In this document: piece by piece, positions 27,012-35,026 of the stretch
Position numbering within the stretch: position 1 is the first letter of the stretch
Layout: the number at the start of each line of letters is the position of its first letter
Origin: Methylobacterium frigidaeris
GTDB lineage: Bacteria > Pseudomonadota > Alphaproteobacteria > Rhizobiales > Beijerinckiaceae
NCBI RefSeq assembly: GCF_022179185.1
Contig: NZ_BPQJ01000040.1
Location: 1-60,077 of the forward strand
Direction of reading: 5' to 3'
DNA: 60,077 nucleotides
Made by a program: the position numbers and the translations under genes
The notes under the pieces: generated by a model
Told to the model about the DNA's origin: nothing
Database searches by the model: none
What the model saw: only the letters and a program-made list of their open reading frames with translations

Positions 27012-27445
27012 GGAATTCGCTTCTACCGCCTCTGCTGCGTGATCCGCCCTCGGGTCCGTGGTCTTCTTAGCCGAGGACGGGCCGGGTGTGCAGAGGGCGG
27101 CACCCGCGCGGCCCGGTGTCCCACGGGAATGTCGAGAATTTCGTCCCCTGCCCGCCCGCAAGGAGAGGCGAGGGCCGACGCTCCCGGGGCAAGTCGAGGC
27201 CGGGACGCCGCGTGATCGATCCACAATCGCGCGGACCGCGGAGCGCTTGATGTTTGTCTCGACTCCCGCGATCGATTTCACGTCGACTTCATCGACCCAA
27301 TCTCCACTATGGGCTCGCGAGGCGCCGTCCTGTCGTGGCCTGGTCGCGGCTGCTCCGTCCTGCGATCAGGGTCTGCCCGGAACGCGGGCCCTGCTCGGGA
27401 GACAGGGAGAGTCCCGCATGATCCGGTTCGCCCCCGCGCCGCGTC
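27012..27445. other. Intergenic, promoter region of mntR
   Basis: About 430 bases without a recognisable gene on either strand. The part around 27230-27310 is less GC-rich and may hold the mntR promoter. Nothing else is seen. Confidence 0.4.
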
Positions 27446-28336
27446 TCACGCCGCCGGCGCTCGCAGATGGGCGATGAAGTCCTGGGCGAAGGGGGGCAGG
27501 GCGGCGAGGTCGCGCAGGCAGATCGTGAGGTCGCGCACCGCCCACGGGTCCTCCAGGGCCACGATGGCGATCCCCATGGTGCGGGCGGCCCGGCGCGCAG
27601 TCGTCTCCGGCACGATGCCGAGGCCGACCCGGCACTCGACCAGGCGGCAGACCGCGTCGAAGCCGCGCAGCTGGACCCGCAGGCGCAGGGGCTGGCCGCT
27701 GCGCCCGGCCTTGGCCGCGAGGAAGCGGGTGAGCGCGCTCGCCCGGTCGAGCCCGACGAGGTCGTGGCCCAGCACCTCCGCGAAGGTTACCGAGGTCCGT
27801 GTCGCCAGCGGATGGCCTTCGGCCACCACCAGCACGAACCGGTCGCGGCGGAACGGGTAGGTCGCGAGGCTGCCGGTCTCAACCGTGCCGGCGACAAGGC
27901 CGAGATCCGCCGCGCCCTCGGCGACGAGCCCGACGATCTCGTCCGACAGGCGCTCCTCGATGTCGACGCTCACCCCCGGATGCTGCGTGAGGTAGGCCGA
28001 GAGCACCTCGGGCAGGAACTCGGTGAGCGCGTTGGTGTTGGACAGGACCCGGATCTGCCCCGCTGCCCCGCCCGCGAAGGCGGCGAGGTCCCCCTGCAGC
28101 CGCTCGACATTGCCGAGGATCTGGCGGGCATGGGCGAGCAGCGTGCGCCCGGCCGGGGTCGGGGTGACGCCAAGCCGCGCCCGGGTGAGGAGGGCGGCGC
28201 CGAGCGACGCCTCCATGCTGCGGATGCGGTGGCTCGCCGCGGCGAGTGCCAGGTTCGCGCGGTTCGCCCCGTGGGTGATCGAGCCCGCCTCGACCACGTG
28301 GCGGAACAGGCTGAGGTCGACGAGATCAAAATGCAT
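27446..28336 (-). CDS. LysR-family transcriptional regulator
   Basis: A 296-residue LysR regulator. The N-terminal helix-turn-helix is at residues 5-60 (FRHVVEAGSITHGANRANLA followed by AAASHRIRSMEASLGAALL). The effector-binding domain covers residues 90-290. The ATG at 28336 has GGAGGCG upstream; the frame stays open further to 28417. It lies 280 bases upstream of sdhC in the opposite direction, so control of sdh is possible but not shown. The effector is unknown. Confidence 0.9.
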   Translation of the reverse strand: MHFDLVDLSLFRHVVEAGSITHGANRANLALAAASHRIRSMEASLGAALLTRARLGVTPTPAGRTLLAHARQILGNVERLQGDLAAFAGGAAGQIRVLSNTNALTEFLPEVLSAYLTQHPGVSVDIEERLSDEIVGLVAEGAADLGLVAGTVETGSLATYPFRRDRFVLVVAEGHPLATRTSVTFAEVLGHDLVGLDRASALTRFLAAKAGRSGQPLRLRVQLRGFDAVCRLVECRVGLGIVPETTARRAARTMGIAIVALEDPWAVRDLTICLRDLAALPPFAQDFIAHLRAPAA

Positions 28337-28618
28337 GGCGGCGCCTCCCTCAGGCATCGATGGCCCGTGTCCGGTCGTTCGTTTCGCCGGCCACGAAGGT
28401 AGAGCGCGCCGGCCCACGATGACCAGAGGGGCCCCGAGCCTTCGCGGATGACGAAGCCTGGGTCAACGAGAACCGCATTGCGAATTGGACGCGTTCCAGA
28501 GAGACAGGCGGATGCATCTGTCGCCGGCGCGGGTCGACGGCCGCGTTGCGCTCGCGCGGCGGAGCCGGTAGGTGACCCAGTTTAGAGCCGGTACAGACCA
28601 GGACTTTCGAGGATCACG

Positions 28619-29038
28619 ATGGCGGACACCGCAAGGCCCACGAACCCCGCCGGCAGACCGGTCGTGCGACCGCTCTCGCCCCACCTCCAGATCTATCGCT
28701 GGACCTGGACCATGGCGATGTCGGTGGCGCACCGCATCACCGGCGTCGCGCTCTACGGCGGCACGGCTCTGCTCGCCCTGTGGCTCGTGGCGCTCGCCGC
28801 CGGCCCCGGCGCCTACGGCCCGGTGGCGTGGTTCTTCGGCTCGATCCTCGGGCGGCTGATCCTGTTCGTCTACACCTGGATCCTGCTGCACCACATGCTC
28901 GGCGGCATCCGCCACCTGGTCTGGGATTTCGGCCACGGCATGGAGCCCGGCACCCGCATCGCGATGGCCCGCTTCACCCTGATCGGGTCGGTCGCCCTGA
29001 CCGTTCTGGTCTGGATCGTCGCCCTGGTGGCCCGCTGA
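28619..29038 (+). CDS. sdhC: Succinate dehydrogenase cytochrome b556 subunit
   Basis: A 139-residue membrane anchor of complex II. It has three transmembrane helices and the family signature RPLSPHLQIYRWTW followed by SVAHRITGVAL. HHMLGGIRHLVWD contains the His that ligates haem b. GAGG lies a few bases before the ATG. It is the first gene of the sdhC-sdhD-sdhA-(two inserted genes)-sdhB operon. Confidence 0.96.
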   Translation: MADTARPTNPAGRPVVRPLSPHLQIYRWTWTMAMSVAHRITGVALYGGTALLALWLVALAAGPGAYGPVAWFFGSILGRLILFVYTWILLHHMLGGIRHLVWDFGHGMEPGTRIAMARFTLIGSVALTVLVWIVALVAR

Positions 29039-29052
29039 AGGACGACTGACAG

Positions 29053-29466
29053 ATGGTCGACAACCGCCCCGACATCCGCCCCTCGATCCGCACCCCGCGC
29101 GCCCGCGTCAGCGGCCTCGGGCCCGCGCATCACGGCACCCGCGAGTGGTGGATGCACCGCGTCACCGCGGTCTCCAACGTGCCCCTCGTCCTCGCCTTCG
29201 TGGTGATCGTCGCCCTGATGGCCGGCCGGCCCTATCCGGAGGCGGTCGCCCTGGTGTCGCACCCGCTGGTCGCGATCCTGCTGATCCTTGGCGTCCTCTC
29301 GGTCACCAACCACATGCGGATGGGCCTGCAGATCGTCATCGAGGACTACGTCCACGACAAGGGCCTGCGCATCGCCGCGGTCATCGCCAACAACTTCTAC
29401 TGCGTCGTCGTCGCGGTCGCCTGCCTCTACGCGATCGTGCGCGTGAGCCTGCGGGCCTTCGCGTAA
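29053..29466 (+). CDS. sdhD: Succinate dehydrogenase membrane anchor subunit
   Basis: A 137-residue anchor with three hydrophobic segments. GLGPAHHGTREWWMHRVTAVSN is the usual N-terminal quinone-side region. HMRMGLQIVIEDYVHD contains the second haem-ligand region. It starts 14 bases after sdhC and runs into sdhA after 23 bases. Confidence 0.95.
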   Translation: MVDNRPDIRPSIRTPRARVSGLGPAHHGTREWWMHRVTAVSNVPLVLAFVVIVALMAGRPYPEAVALVSHPLVAILLILGVLSVTNHMRMGLQIVIEDYVHDKGLRIAAVIANNFYCVVVAVACLYAIVRVSLRAFA

Positions 29467-29489
29467 CGCCAGCCGTCAGGAACCTCCCC

Positions 29490-31316
29490 ATGGCCTCCTC
29501 CGCTTCCGCCGCGCCGGCCCAGAACGGCAAGGCGTACACCATCATCGACCACACCTTCGACGTGGTGATCGTCGGCGCCGGCGGCGCGGGCCTTCGCGCC
29601 ACCGTCGGCTGCTCGCAGGCGGGCCTGCGCACCGCCTGCATCACCAAGGTGTTCCCGACCCGCTCGCACACCGTGGCGGCGCAGGGCGGCATCTCGGCCT
29701 CGCTCGGCAACATGGGCCCGGACGACTGGCGCTGGCACATGTACGACACCGTGAAGGGGTCGGACTGGCTCGGCGACCAGGACGCGATCGAGTACCTGGT
29801 GCGCAACGCCCCGGCCGCGGTCTACGAACTCGAGCATTGGGGCGTGCCGTTCTCGCGCACCGCCGAGGGCAAGATCTACCAGCGTCCGTTCGGCGGCATG
29901 ACCACCGATTACGGCAAGGGCACCGCCCAGCGCACCTGCGCGGCGGCCGACCGCACCGGCCACGCCATGCTGCACACCCTCTACGGCCAGGCCGTGAAGG
30001 CGCAGACGAACTTCTTCATCGAGTACTTCGCCCTCGACCTGATCATGGACGAGGAGGGGCGCTGCCGTGGCGTGATTGCCATCGACCAGGCGACCGGCGA
30101 GATCCACCGCTTCCGCGCCGCCATGACGGTGCTCGCCACCGGCGGCTACGGCCGCGCCTATTTCTCGGCGACCTCGGCCCATACCTGCACCGGCGACGGC
30201 AACGCCATGGTGCTGCGGGCGGGCCTCGCTCTCGAGGACATGGAGTTCGTCCAGTTCCATCCGACCGGCATCTACGGCGCCGGCTGCCTCATCACGGAAG
30301 GCTCGCGCGGCGAGGGCGGTTACCTGACCAATTCCGAGGGTGAGCGCTTCATGGAGCGCTACGCTCCGTCCGCCAAGGACCTCGCCTCGCGCGACGTGGT
30401 CTCCCGCTCGATGACCATGGAGATCCGCGCCGGCCGCGGCGTGGGCAAGAACAAGGACCACATCTTCCTCCACCTCGACCACCTCGACCCGAAGATCCTG
30501 CACGAGCGCCTGCCCGGCATCTCCGAGAGCGCCAAGATCTTCGCCGGCGTCGACGTGACCAAGGAGCCGATCCCGGTCATCCCAACCGTGCACTACAACA
30601 TGGGCGGCATCCCGACGAACTATCACGGCGAGGTGCTGACCCTGAAGGACGGCAACCCCGATCACGTGGTGCCGGGCCTGATGGCGATCGGCGAGGCGGC
30701 CTGCGTCTCGGTCCACGGCGCCAACCGCCTGGGCTCGAACTCGCTCATCGATCTTGTGGTGTTCGGCCGCGCCGCCGGCCTGCGCTGCGCCGAGACGGTG
30801 GAGAAGGGCGGCCGCCTGCCGGAGCTGCCGAAGGACTCCGCCGACAAGGCGCTCGGCCGCCTCGACCGCTTCCGCTACGCCAATGGCGGCACGCCGACGG
30901 CGGAGCTGCGCCTCGAGATGCAGAAGACGATGCAGAACAACTGCGCCGTGTTCCGCACCGGCGAGGTGCTGGAGGAGGGCAAGGGCCTGATCCACAAGGT
31001 CTGGGCCGGCGCCGAGGACGTGAAGGTCACCGACCGCTCGCTGGTCTGGAACACCGATCTCCTGGAGACCCTGGAGTTCGACAACCTGATCGGCCAGGCC
31101 GTCGTCACCATGGAATCGGCGGCCAACCGCACCGAGTCCCGCGGCGCTCACGCCCGCGAGGACTTCCCGGACCGCGACGACAAGCAGTGGATGAAGCACA
31201 CCCTGGCCTGGCTCGACCCCGACGCTCGCAAGGTCGCGATCGATTACCGGCCGGTCCACACCTACACGATGTCGAACGACATCGCGTATATCGAGCCGAA
31301 GGCGCGCGTGTACTGA
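29490..31316 (+). CDS. sdhA: Succinate dehydrogenase flavoprotein subunit
   Basis: The 608-residue catalytic subunit oxidises succinate to fumarate in the TCA cycle and passes electrons to SdhB. It has the FAD motif VVIVGAGGAGLRAT at residue 23 and the covalent-FAD His (TRSHTVAAQGGI). The substrate loop is HPTGIYGAGCLITEGSRGEGG, and HGANRLGSNSLIDLVVFGRA precedes the C-terminal domain. The ATG at 29490 fits the family start. Unlike usual operons, sdhB does not follow directly: two small genes lie between. Confidence 0.97.
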   Translation: MASSASAAPAQNGKAYTIIDHTFDVVIVGAGGAGLRATVGCSQAGLRTACITKVFPTRSHTVAAQGGISASLGNMGPDDWRWHMYDTVKGSDWLGDQDAIEYLVRNAPAAVYELEHWGVPFSRTAEGKIYQRPFGGMTTDYGKGTAQRTCAAADRTGHAMLHTLYGQAVKAQTNFFIEYFALDLIMDEEGRCRGVIAIDQATGEIHRFRAAMTVLATGGYGRAYFSATSAHTCTGDGNAMVLRAGLALEDMEFVQFHPTGIYGAGCLITEGSRGEGGYLTNSEGERFMERYAPSAKDLASRDVVSRSMTMEIRAGRGVGKNKDHIFLHLDHLDPKILHERLPGISESAKIFAGVDVTKEPIPVIPTVHYNMGGIPTNYHGEVLTLKDGNPDHVVPGLMAIGEAACVSVHGANRLGSNSLIDLVVFGRAAGLRCAETVEKGGRLPELPKDSADKALGRLDRFRYANGGTPTAELRLEMQKTMQNNCAVFRTGEVLEEGKGLIHKVWAGAEDVKVTDRSLVWNTDLLETLEFDNLIGQAVVTMESAANRTESRGAHAREDFPDRDDKQWMKHTLAWLDPDARKVAIDYRPVHTYTMSNDIAYIEPKARVY

Positions 31317-31335
31317 GGCCGAACTGGAGGGATCG

Positions 31336-31569
31336 ATGACCGAGTTCCCCCGTATCACCCGCGACCCGGCCGTCATGGCCGGGAAGGCCTGCATCCGCGG
31401 CAAGCGGGTGACGGTGGCGATGATCCTGGGGAATCTCGGCGAGGGCGTCGGCATCGACGAGCTGCTGGCGTCCTACCCCTACCTCGAGCGCGAGGACGTG
31501 CTTGAAGCCCTCCGCTACGCGGCCTGGATGGCGCAGGAGCGCGAAATCGCTCTCGAGCCGGCGGCGTGA
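31336..31569 (+). CDS. DUF433 antitoxin-type protein
   Basis: A 77-residue DUF433 protein. ITRDPAVMAGKACIRGKRVTV, then EGVGIDELLASYPYLEREDVLEALRYAA is the complete family pattern, thought to be a small winged-helix DNA-binding unit. DUF433 genes are commonly followed by DUF5615 PIN-like genes as a toxin-antitoxin pair, as here. GGAGGG lies just before the ATG. It begins 19 bases after sdhA and overlaps the next gene by four bases (GTGA). The antitoxin role is inferred from family and layout. Confidence 0.88.
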   Translation: MTEFPRITRDPAVMAGKACIRGKRVTVAMILGNLGEGVGIDELLASYPYLEREDVLEALRYAAWMAQEREIALEPAA

Positions 31570-31946
31570 GGATCGTGGTCGACATGAACCTCGCACCCTC
31601 CTGGGTCCCGTACCTTGAGAGCCTGGGACACGACGCCGTCCATTGGTCTGCGGTCGGGGCCGAGGACGCCCCCGACACCGACATCATCGATTGGGCTCGA
31701 GCGTCCGGTCGCACCGTCATGACGGCCGATCTTGATTTCGGAATCGCCCTGGCGCGGTCGGATGCGACCGCGCCGAGCATCATCCAGCTCCGCACGGGAG
31801 CCACGCTGCCCGGACGGGTCGGCCCGCTCGTCGCGCGCGCGATCGACGGGGCGCAGGCGGACCTGCTCTCCGGAGCCCTCCTCACCATCGAGACCGGACG
31901 GGTGCGGCTGCGTCCCCTCGGGCTCGACCGCACCGATCAGGCATAG
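31566..31946 (+). CDS. DUF5615 PIN-like protein (putative toxin)
   Basis: A 126-residue PIN-like protein. The typical start MRIVVDMNLAP..WVPYLESLGHDAVHW carries the first acidic residue (Asp6), and DTDIIDWARASGRTVMTADLDFG carries the Asp pair of the nuclease-like site. PIN-domain toxins cleave RNA; for DUF5615 members this is presumed. The start is GTG, overlapping the DUF433 stop by four bases. It ends only four bases before sdhB, so sdhB translation may be coupled to it. Confidence 0.85.
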   Translation: MRIVVDMNLAPSWVPYLESLGHDAVHWSAVGAEDAPDTDIIDWARASGRTVMTADLDFGIALARSDATAPSIIQLRTGATLPGRVGPLVARAIDGAQADLLSGALLTIETGRVRLRPLGLDRTDQA

Positions 31947-31950
31947 ACAG

Positions 31951-32733
31951 ATGGCCCAGTTCAATCTCCCCAAAGGCTCCCAGTACACCGAGGGCAAAAC
32001 CTGGCCGAAGCCGGCCGGCGCCAAGACCATCCAGGAGTTCCGCATCTACCGCTGGAACCAGGACGACGGTGCCAATCCGCGGATCGACACCTACTACGTC
32101 GATCGCGACGATTGCGGCCCGATGGTCCTCGACGCCCTGCTGTGGATCAAGAACAAGGTCGACCCGACCCTGACCTTCCGGCGCTCGTGCCGCGAGGGCA
32201 TCTGCGGCTCCTGCGCCATGAACATCATGGGGCAGAACACGCTCGCCTGCACCCTCGGCATCGACGACTGCAAGTCCGGGCAGATCAAGATCTATCCGCT
32301 GCCGCACATGCCGGTGCTGAAGGATCTGGTGCCGGACCTGACCGCGTTCTTCGCCCAGCACGCGGCGATCGAGCCCTGGCTGCAGACCGAGACGCCCTCG
32401 CCCGAGAAGGAGTGGCGCCAGACCCCCGAGGACCGCGCGCGGCTCGACGGGCTCTACGAGTGCATCCTGTGCGCCTGCTGCACCACCTCGTGCCCGAGCT
32501 ACTGGTGGAACGGCGACCGCTTCCTCGGCCCGGCAGCCCTGCTCCAGGCCTATCGCTGGCTGATCGACAGCCGCGACGAGAATACCGGCGAGCGCCTCGA
32601 CGGGCTGCACGACCCGTTCCGGCTCTATCGCTGCCACACCATCATGAACTGCGCCAACACCTGCCCGAAGGGCCTGAACCCGGCCAAGGCCATCGCCGAG
32701 ATCAAGAAGATGATGGTGGCCCGCGAGGTCTGA
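31951..32733 (+). CDS. sdhB: Succinate dehydrogenase iron-sulfur subunit
   Basis: A 260-residue iron-sulfur subunit. The [2Fe-2S] cysteines are in RRSCREGICGSCAMN. The [4Fe-4S] and [3Fe-4S] clusters are in CILCACCTTSCPSYWWN and CHTIMNCANTCPKGLNP. Ser-Tyr-Trp at the quinone site is present. The ATG at 31951 fits the family start. It follows the DUF5615 gene after four bases and is the last gene of the operon, ending at a strong terminator. Confidence 0.97.
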   Translation: MAQFNLPKGSQYTEGKTWPKPAGAKTIQEFRIYRWNQDDGANPRIDTYYVDRDDCGPMVLDALLWIKNKVDPTLTFRRSCREGICGSCAMNIMGQNTLACTLGIDDCKSGQIKIYPLPHMPVLKDLVPDLTAFFAQHAAIEPWLQTETPSPEKEWRQTPEDRARLDGLYECILCACCTTSCPSYWWNGDRFLGPAALLQAYRWLIDSRDENTGERLDGLHDPFRLYRCHTIMNCANTCPKGLNPAKAIAEIKKMMVAREV

Positions 32734-32791
32734 TCCTCGCCGAGGATCCCCCTGTGCGGCCGACTGGGTCCTGTCGGCCACACCCTCTCGA

Positions 32792-32813
32792 AAAGGCGCC
32801 TCCGGGCGCCTTT
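32792..32813 (+). terminator. Rho-independent terminator of the sdh operon
   Basis: AAAGGCGCC, the loop TCCG and GGCGCCTTT form a nine-pair stem-loop 60 bases after sdhB. The stem ends in TTTGT. A UUCG-type tetraloop makes it stable. Confidence 0.8.
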
Positions 32814-32918
32814 GTCGTTGGGGAAAGCCCTGCACGCGCCTTCGCGGGATCGTATTTCCCGGGGACCAACGATCCCCGACAGTCGCCGCCCGCCCAAAGG
32901 CCCTCGCAGGACCCCTCG

Positions 32919-33536
32919 ATGCCGCGTCAGATCCTCTGCACCGTCGCCGCCCTGGCCCTCGCCGCGAGCGCCGGCGCCTGCTCCTCGTCGCGCTTCGACA
33001 CCGGGCTCAACGCCTCGGCGCGGCCCGCCGCGCGCCCGGCCCGGCCGCTGCCGCCCGAGGAGCCGGATCTTGGCCCCGGCCTGTCCTCCGGCCCGGTCAC
33101 CTCCGCGCCGCTGGCGCCGCCGCCGGGCGCCGCCGCCGCCCCCGGACCGGTCGTCGCCAATCCCTCCGGCCCGATCATGGCCGAGCCGGGCCCGCCGCCG
33201 GTGCAGCAGCAGGCCGCCATCGCGCCCCCGCCGGCGCCCCCGGTCGTGGCGGGCGGCGGGCGCTCGGCCGTGGTCGGCGGCTGGACCGCCAAGGACGCCA
33301 CCGGCGCGAGCTGCCGGGTCAACCTGGCGAGCACCCCGGCCCTCGACCTCTACAAGGCCTCGTCCACCGGCTGCACCAACAAGGACCTCGCCAAGGTCAC
33401 GGCCTGGGATTTTCGCGATGGCGAGGTCTACCTCTACCAGCCGGGCGGCACCGTCGCGGCGCGGCTGCGCCCGGCGGGTGGCGCCATGGACGGCGCCCTG
33501 TCGAAGTCCGGCGCGCCGCTCGCGATGGTGCGGTAG
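32919..33536 (+). CDS. Omp19-like lipoprotein with AprI/Inh protease-inhibitor domain
   Basis: A 205-residue lipoprotein. The signal peptide ends in a lipobox (ASAGAC, Cys21), followed by a Pro/Ala-rich linker of some 90 residues. The C-terminal 90 residues (VVGGWTAKDATGASCRVNL, ALDLYKASSTGC, AWDFRDGEVYLYQPGGTVAARL) match the metalloprotease-inhibitor fold. Brucella Omp19 has the same layout and inhibits proteases. It therefore probably sits in the outer membrane and protects surface proteins. The gene is monocistronic, close after the sdh terminator. Confidence 0.82.
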   Translation: MPRQILCTVAALALAASAGACSSSRFDTGLNASARPAARPARPLPPEEPDLGPGLSSGPVTSAPLAPPPGAAAAPGPVVANPSGPIMAEPGPPPVQQQAAIAPPPAPPVVAGGGRSAVVGGWTAKDATGASCRVNLASTPALDLYKASSTGCTNKDLAKVTAWDFRDGEVYLYQPGGTVAARLRPAGGAMDGALSKSGAPLAMVR

Positions 33537-33539
33537 GGG

Positions 33540-34937
33540 TCATTCCGCCGCGCTGAGGCGGAAGGCCGGCCGCGGCGGCACCGCCTCGCCGGCCATCCGG
33601 CGGCAATCCGCGATGGTGGAGCGGGCGGTCTCGATCGCGATCATCACCGCCGCCATGGTGCGGGTGTCGGTCTCGCGCTCGCGGGTGTAGCGCACCACGT
33701 CCGCCGCCAGGGTATCGACCTCCCCGGTCAGGGCGTCGAGGCCGGCGGCATCCGCCCGGCGAGCCTCGGCCAGGATCTCGAGCAGGCGGTCCATCACCAC
33801 GTCGATGCGCTCGCGCCGCAGCCGCCGCAGGCGCTGGCGCAGCCAGGCGAGCGCCGAGCCGAAGCCGCCGCCGAGCACCGCCACGAGGTAGATCCAGTCG
33901 CCGTAGCGTTCGATGAAGCCCTGCTGCTCGCGCTCGTAGTAGTCGATGGCGCCGGGATGGATCGGCAGCCGCGCGCTGGTCGCCTCGGCGGTGGTCTCGT
34001 AGGCGGGCGCCGCGACGTAATCCGCCGCCGGCGTCGCGTCGGAGAGGCGCGAGCGCAACTCGAACAGGTGCTGGGTGACGTCCGCCGCCACGGTGCGGCT
34101 CATCGAGGCCTTGGCCATCAGCCGATAGGAGGCGCCCACCGTCTTCACCTCGTCCTCAGGCACCTTCGGGCTGCCGCCGAACAGGCCGGCCGGCACCGTC
34201 ACCGCCTGGAGCCGCGGCAGGCGCTCGATGATCGCCGGCCCGTCCTCGACGCCGACGAAATCGACCTTGCGGGTCCGGCTCGCCGCCTGGACCGTACCGA
34301 CGAGACGGAGCGCCATCGGGGCGGCGGGCGCGATCACCGCCACCACGGCGTCGATGCGTTTCTGCGCCAAGGCGGCGGCGAGGTCCTCCTCCGCCAGCGG
34401 CACCAGCCGCACCTGGCCGGCGGGAATCGGACCCGTGCCGCCCTCCTGCAGGGTGAGGCCGTAATAGCCCATCAGGCTCTTGAGCAGCCACAGGTCGGCG
34501 TCGCGATGGGCCACGATGCCGAGGCGCTTGCGGGCGAGGCCCGGAAATGTCGTGATGCCGGACGGCGCCGGCGAGGCGATCAGCATCGCCTGGTCGCGCA
34601 GGATCGCGAGCGTCAGGCCGTTCGCCGGCAGGTCGACGTCCGGCCGCACCACCGCGAGGTCGGCCTTCCCCTGCTCCAGGGCCTTGGCGCTCTCGCGCAC
34701 GTCATCGAAGGGCAGGATCTTGAGGCGTACCCCCTTGTGGGTGCTCTTCAGGGCGTCCGCATAGGCGCGGATCAGCGCCGGCTCGGTCCCGTCCCGCGGC
34801 GCCACCGCGATGGTGAGCGTGGTCGCCTGCAACACGTACAGGGCCACCGCCGCCGCGATGGTGAGCACCAGGCTGGTGACCAGGAAGATGCGCTCGGGCC
34901 GGAACGCTCTCATCATCGCGCGGACACGCCCTCCCAT
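33540..34937 (-). CDS. TAXI-family TRAP-type solute-binding protein, membrane-anchored
   Basis: The 465-residue protein begins with one membrane helix (residues 18-38) and a periplasmic domain of about 320 residues. The domain has the TAXI layout (IAVAPRDGTEPALIRAYADAL, KADLAVVRPDV, ITTFPGLARKRLGIV). A second membrane helix lies near residue 360, followed by a cytoplasmic helical tail of about 90 residues. Usual TAXI proteins are free periplasmic proteins of 320 residues; the anchored form with a tail is a subtype. No TRAP permease is adjacent. ATG at 34937 or 34916 may be the start. It converges with the Omp19-like gene. Confidence 0.8.
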   Translation of the reverse strand: MGGRVRAMMRAFRPERIFLVTSLVLTIAAAVALYVLQATTLTIAVAPRDGTEPALIRAYADALKSTHKGVRLKILPFDDVRESAKALEQGKADLAVVRPDVDLPANGLTLAILRDQAMLIASPAPSGITTFPGLARKRLGIVAHRDADLWLLKSLMGYYGLTLQEGGTGPIPAGQVRLVPLAEEDLAAALAQKRIDAVVAVIAPAAPMALRLVGTVQAASRTRKVDFVGVEDGPAIIERLPRLQAVTVPAGLFGGSPKVPEDEVKTVGASYRLMAKASMSRTVAADVTQHLFELRSRLSDATPAADYVAAPAYETTAEATSARLPIHPGAIDYYEREQQGFIERYGDWIYLVAVLGGGFGSALAWLRQRLRRLRRERIDVVMDRLLEILAEARRADAAGLDALTGEVDTLAADVVRYTRERETDTRTMAAVMIAIETARSTIADCRRMAGEAVPPRPAFRLSAAE

Positions 34938-35026
34938 CGGGCCGGGGCCTCACGGCCTCGATCGGAAGCAAACGGGGGGAGGGCGGTCCGGGTTGCGCTG
35001 CGCGCGTGTCGCAGGGTGAACTGCGC

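Noticed and set aside
29427..31454. 675-codon minus-strand frame opposite sdhA
   Set aside because: Shadow of the strongly conserved sdhA; no motif or ribosome site.
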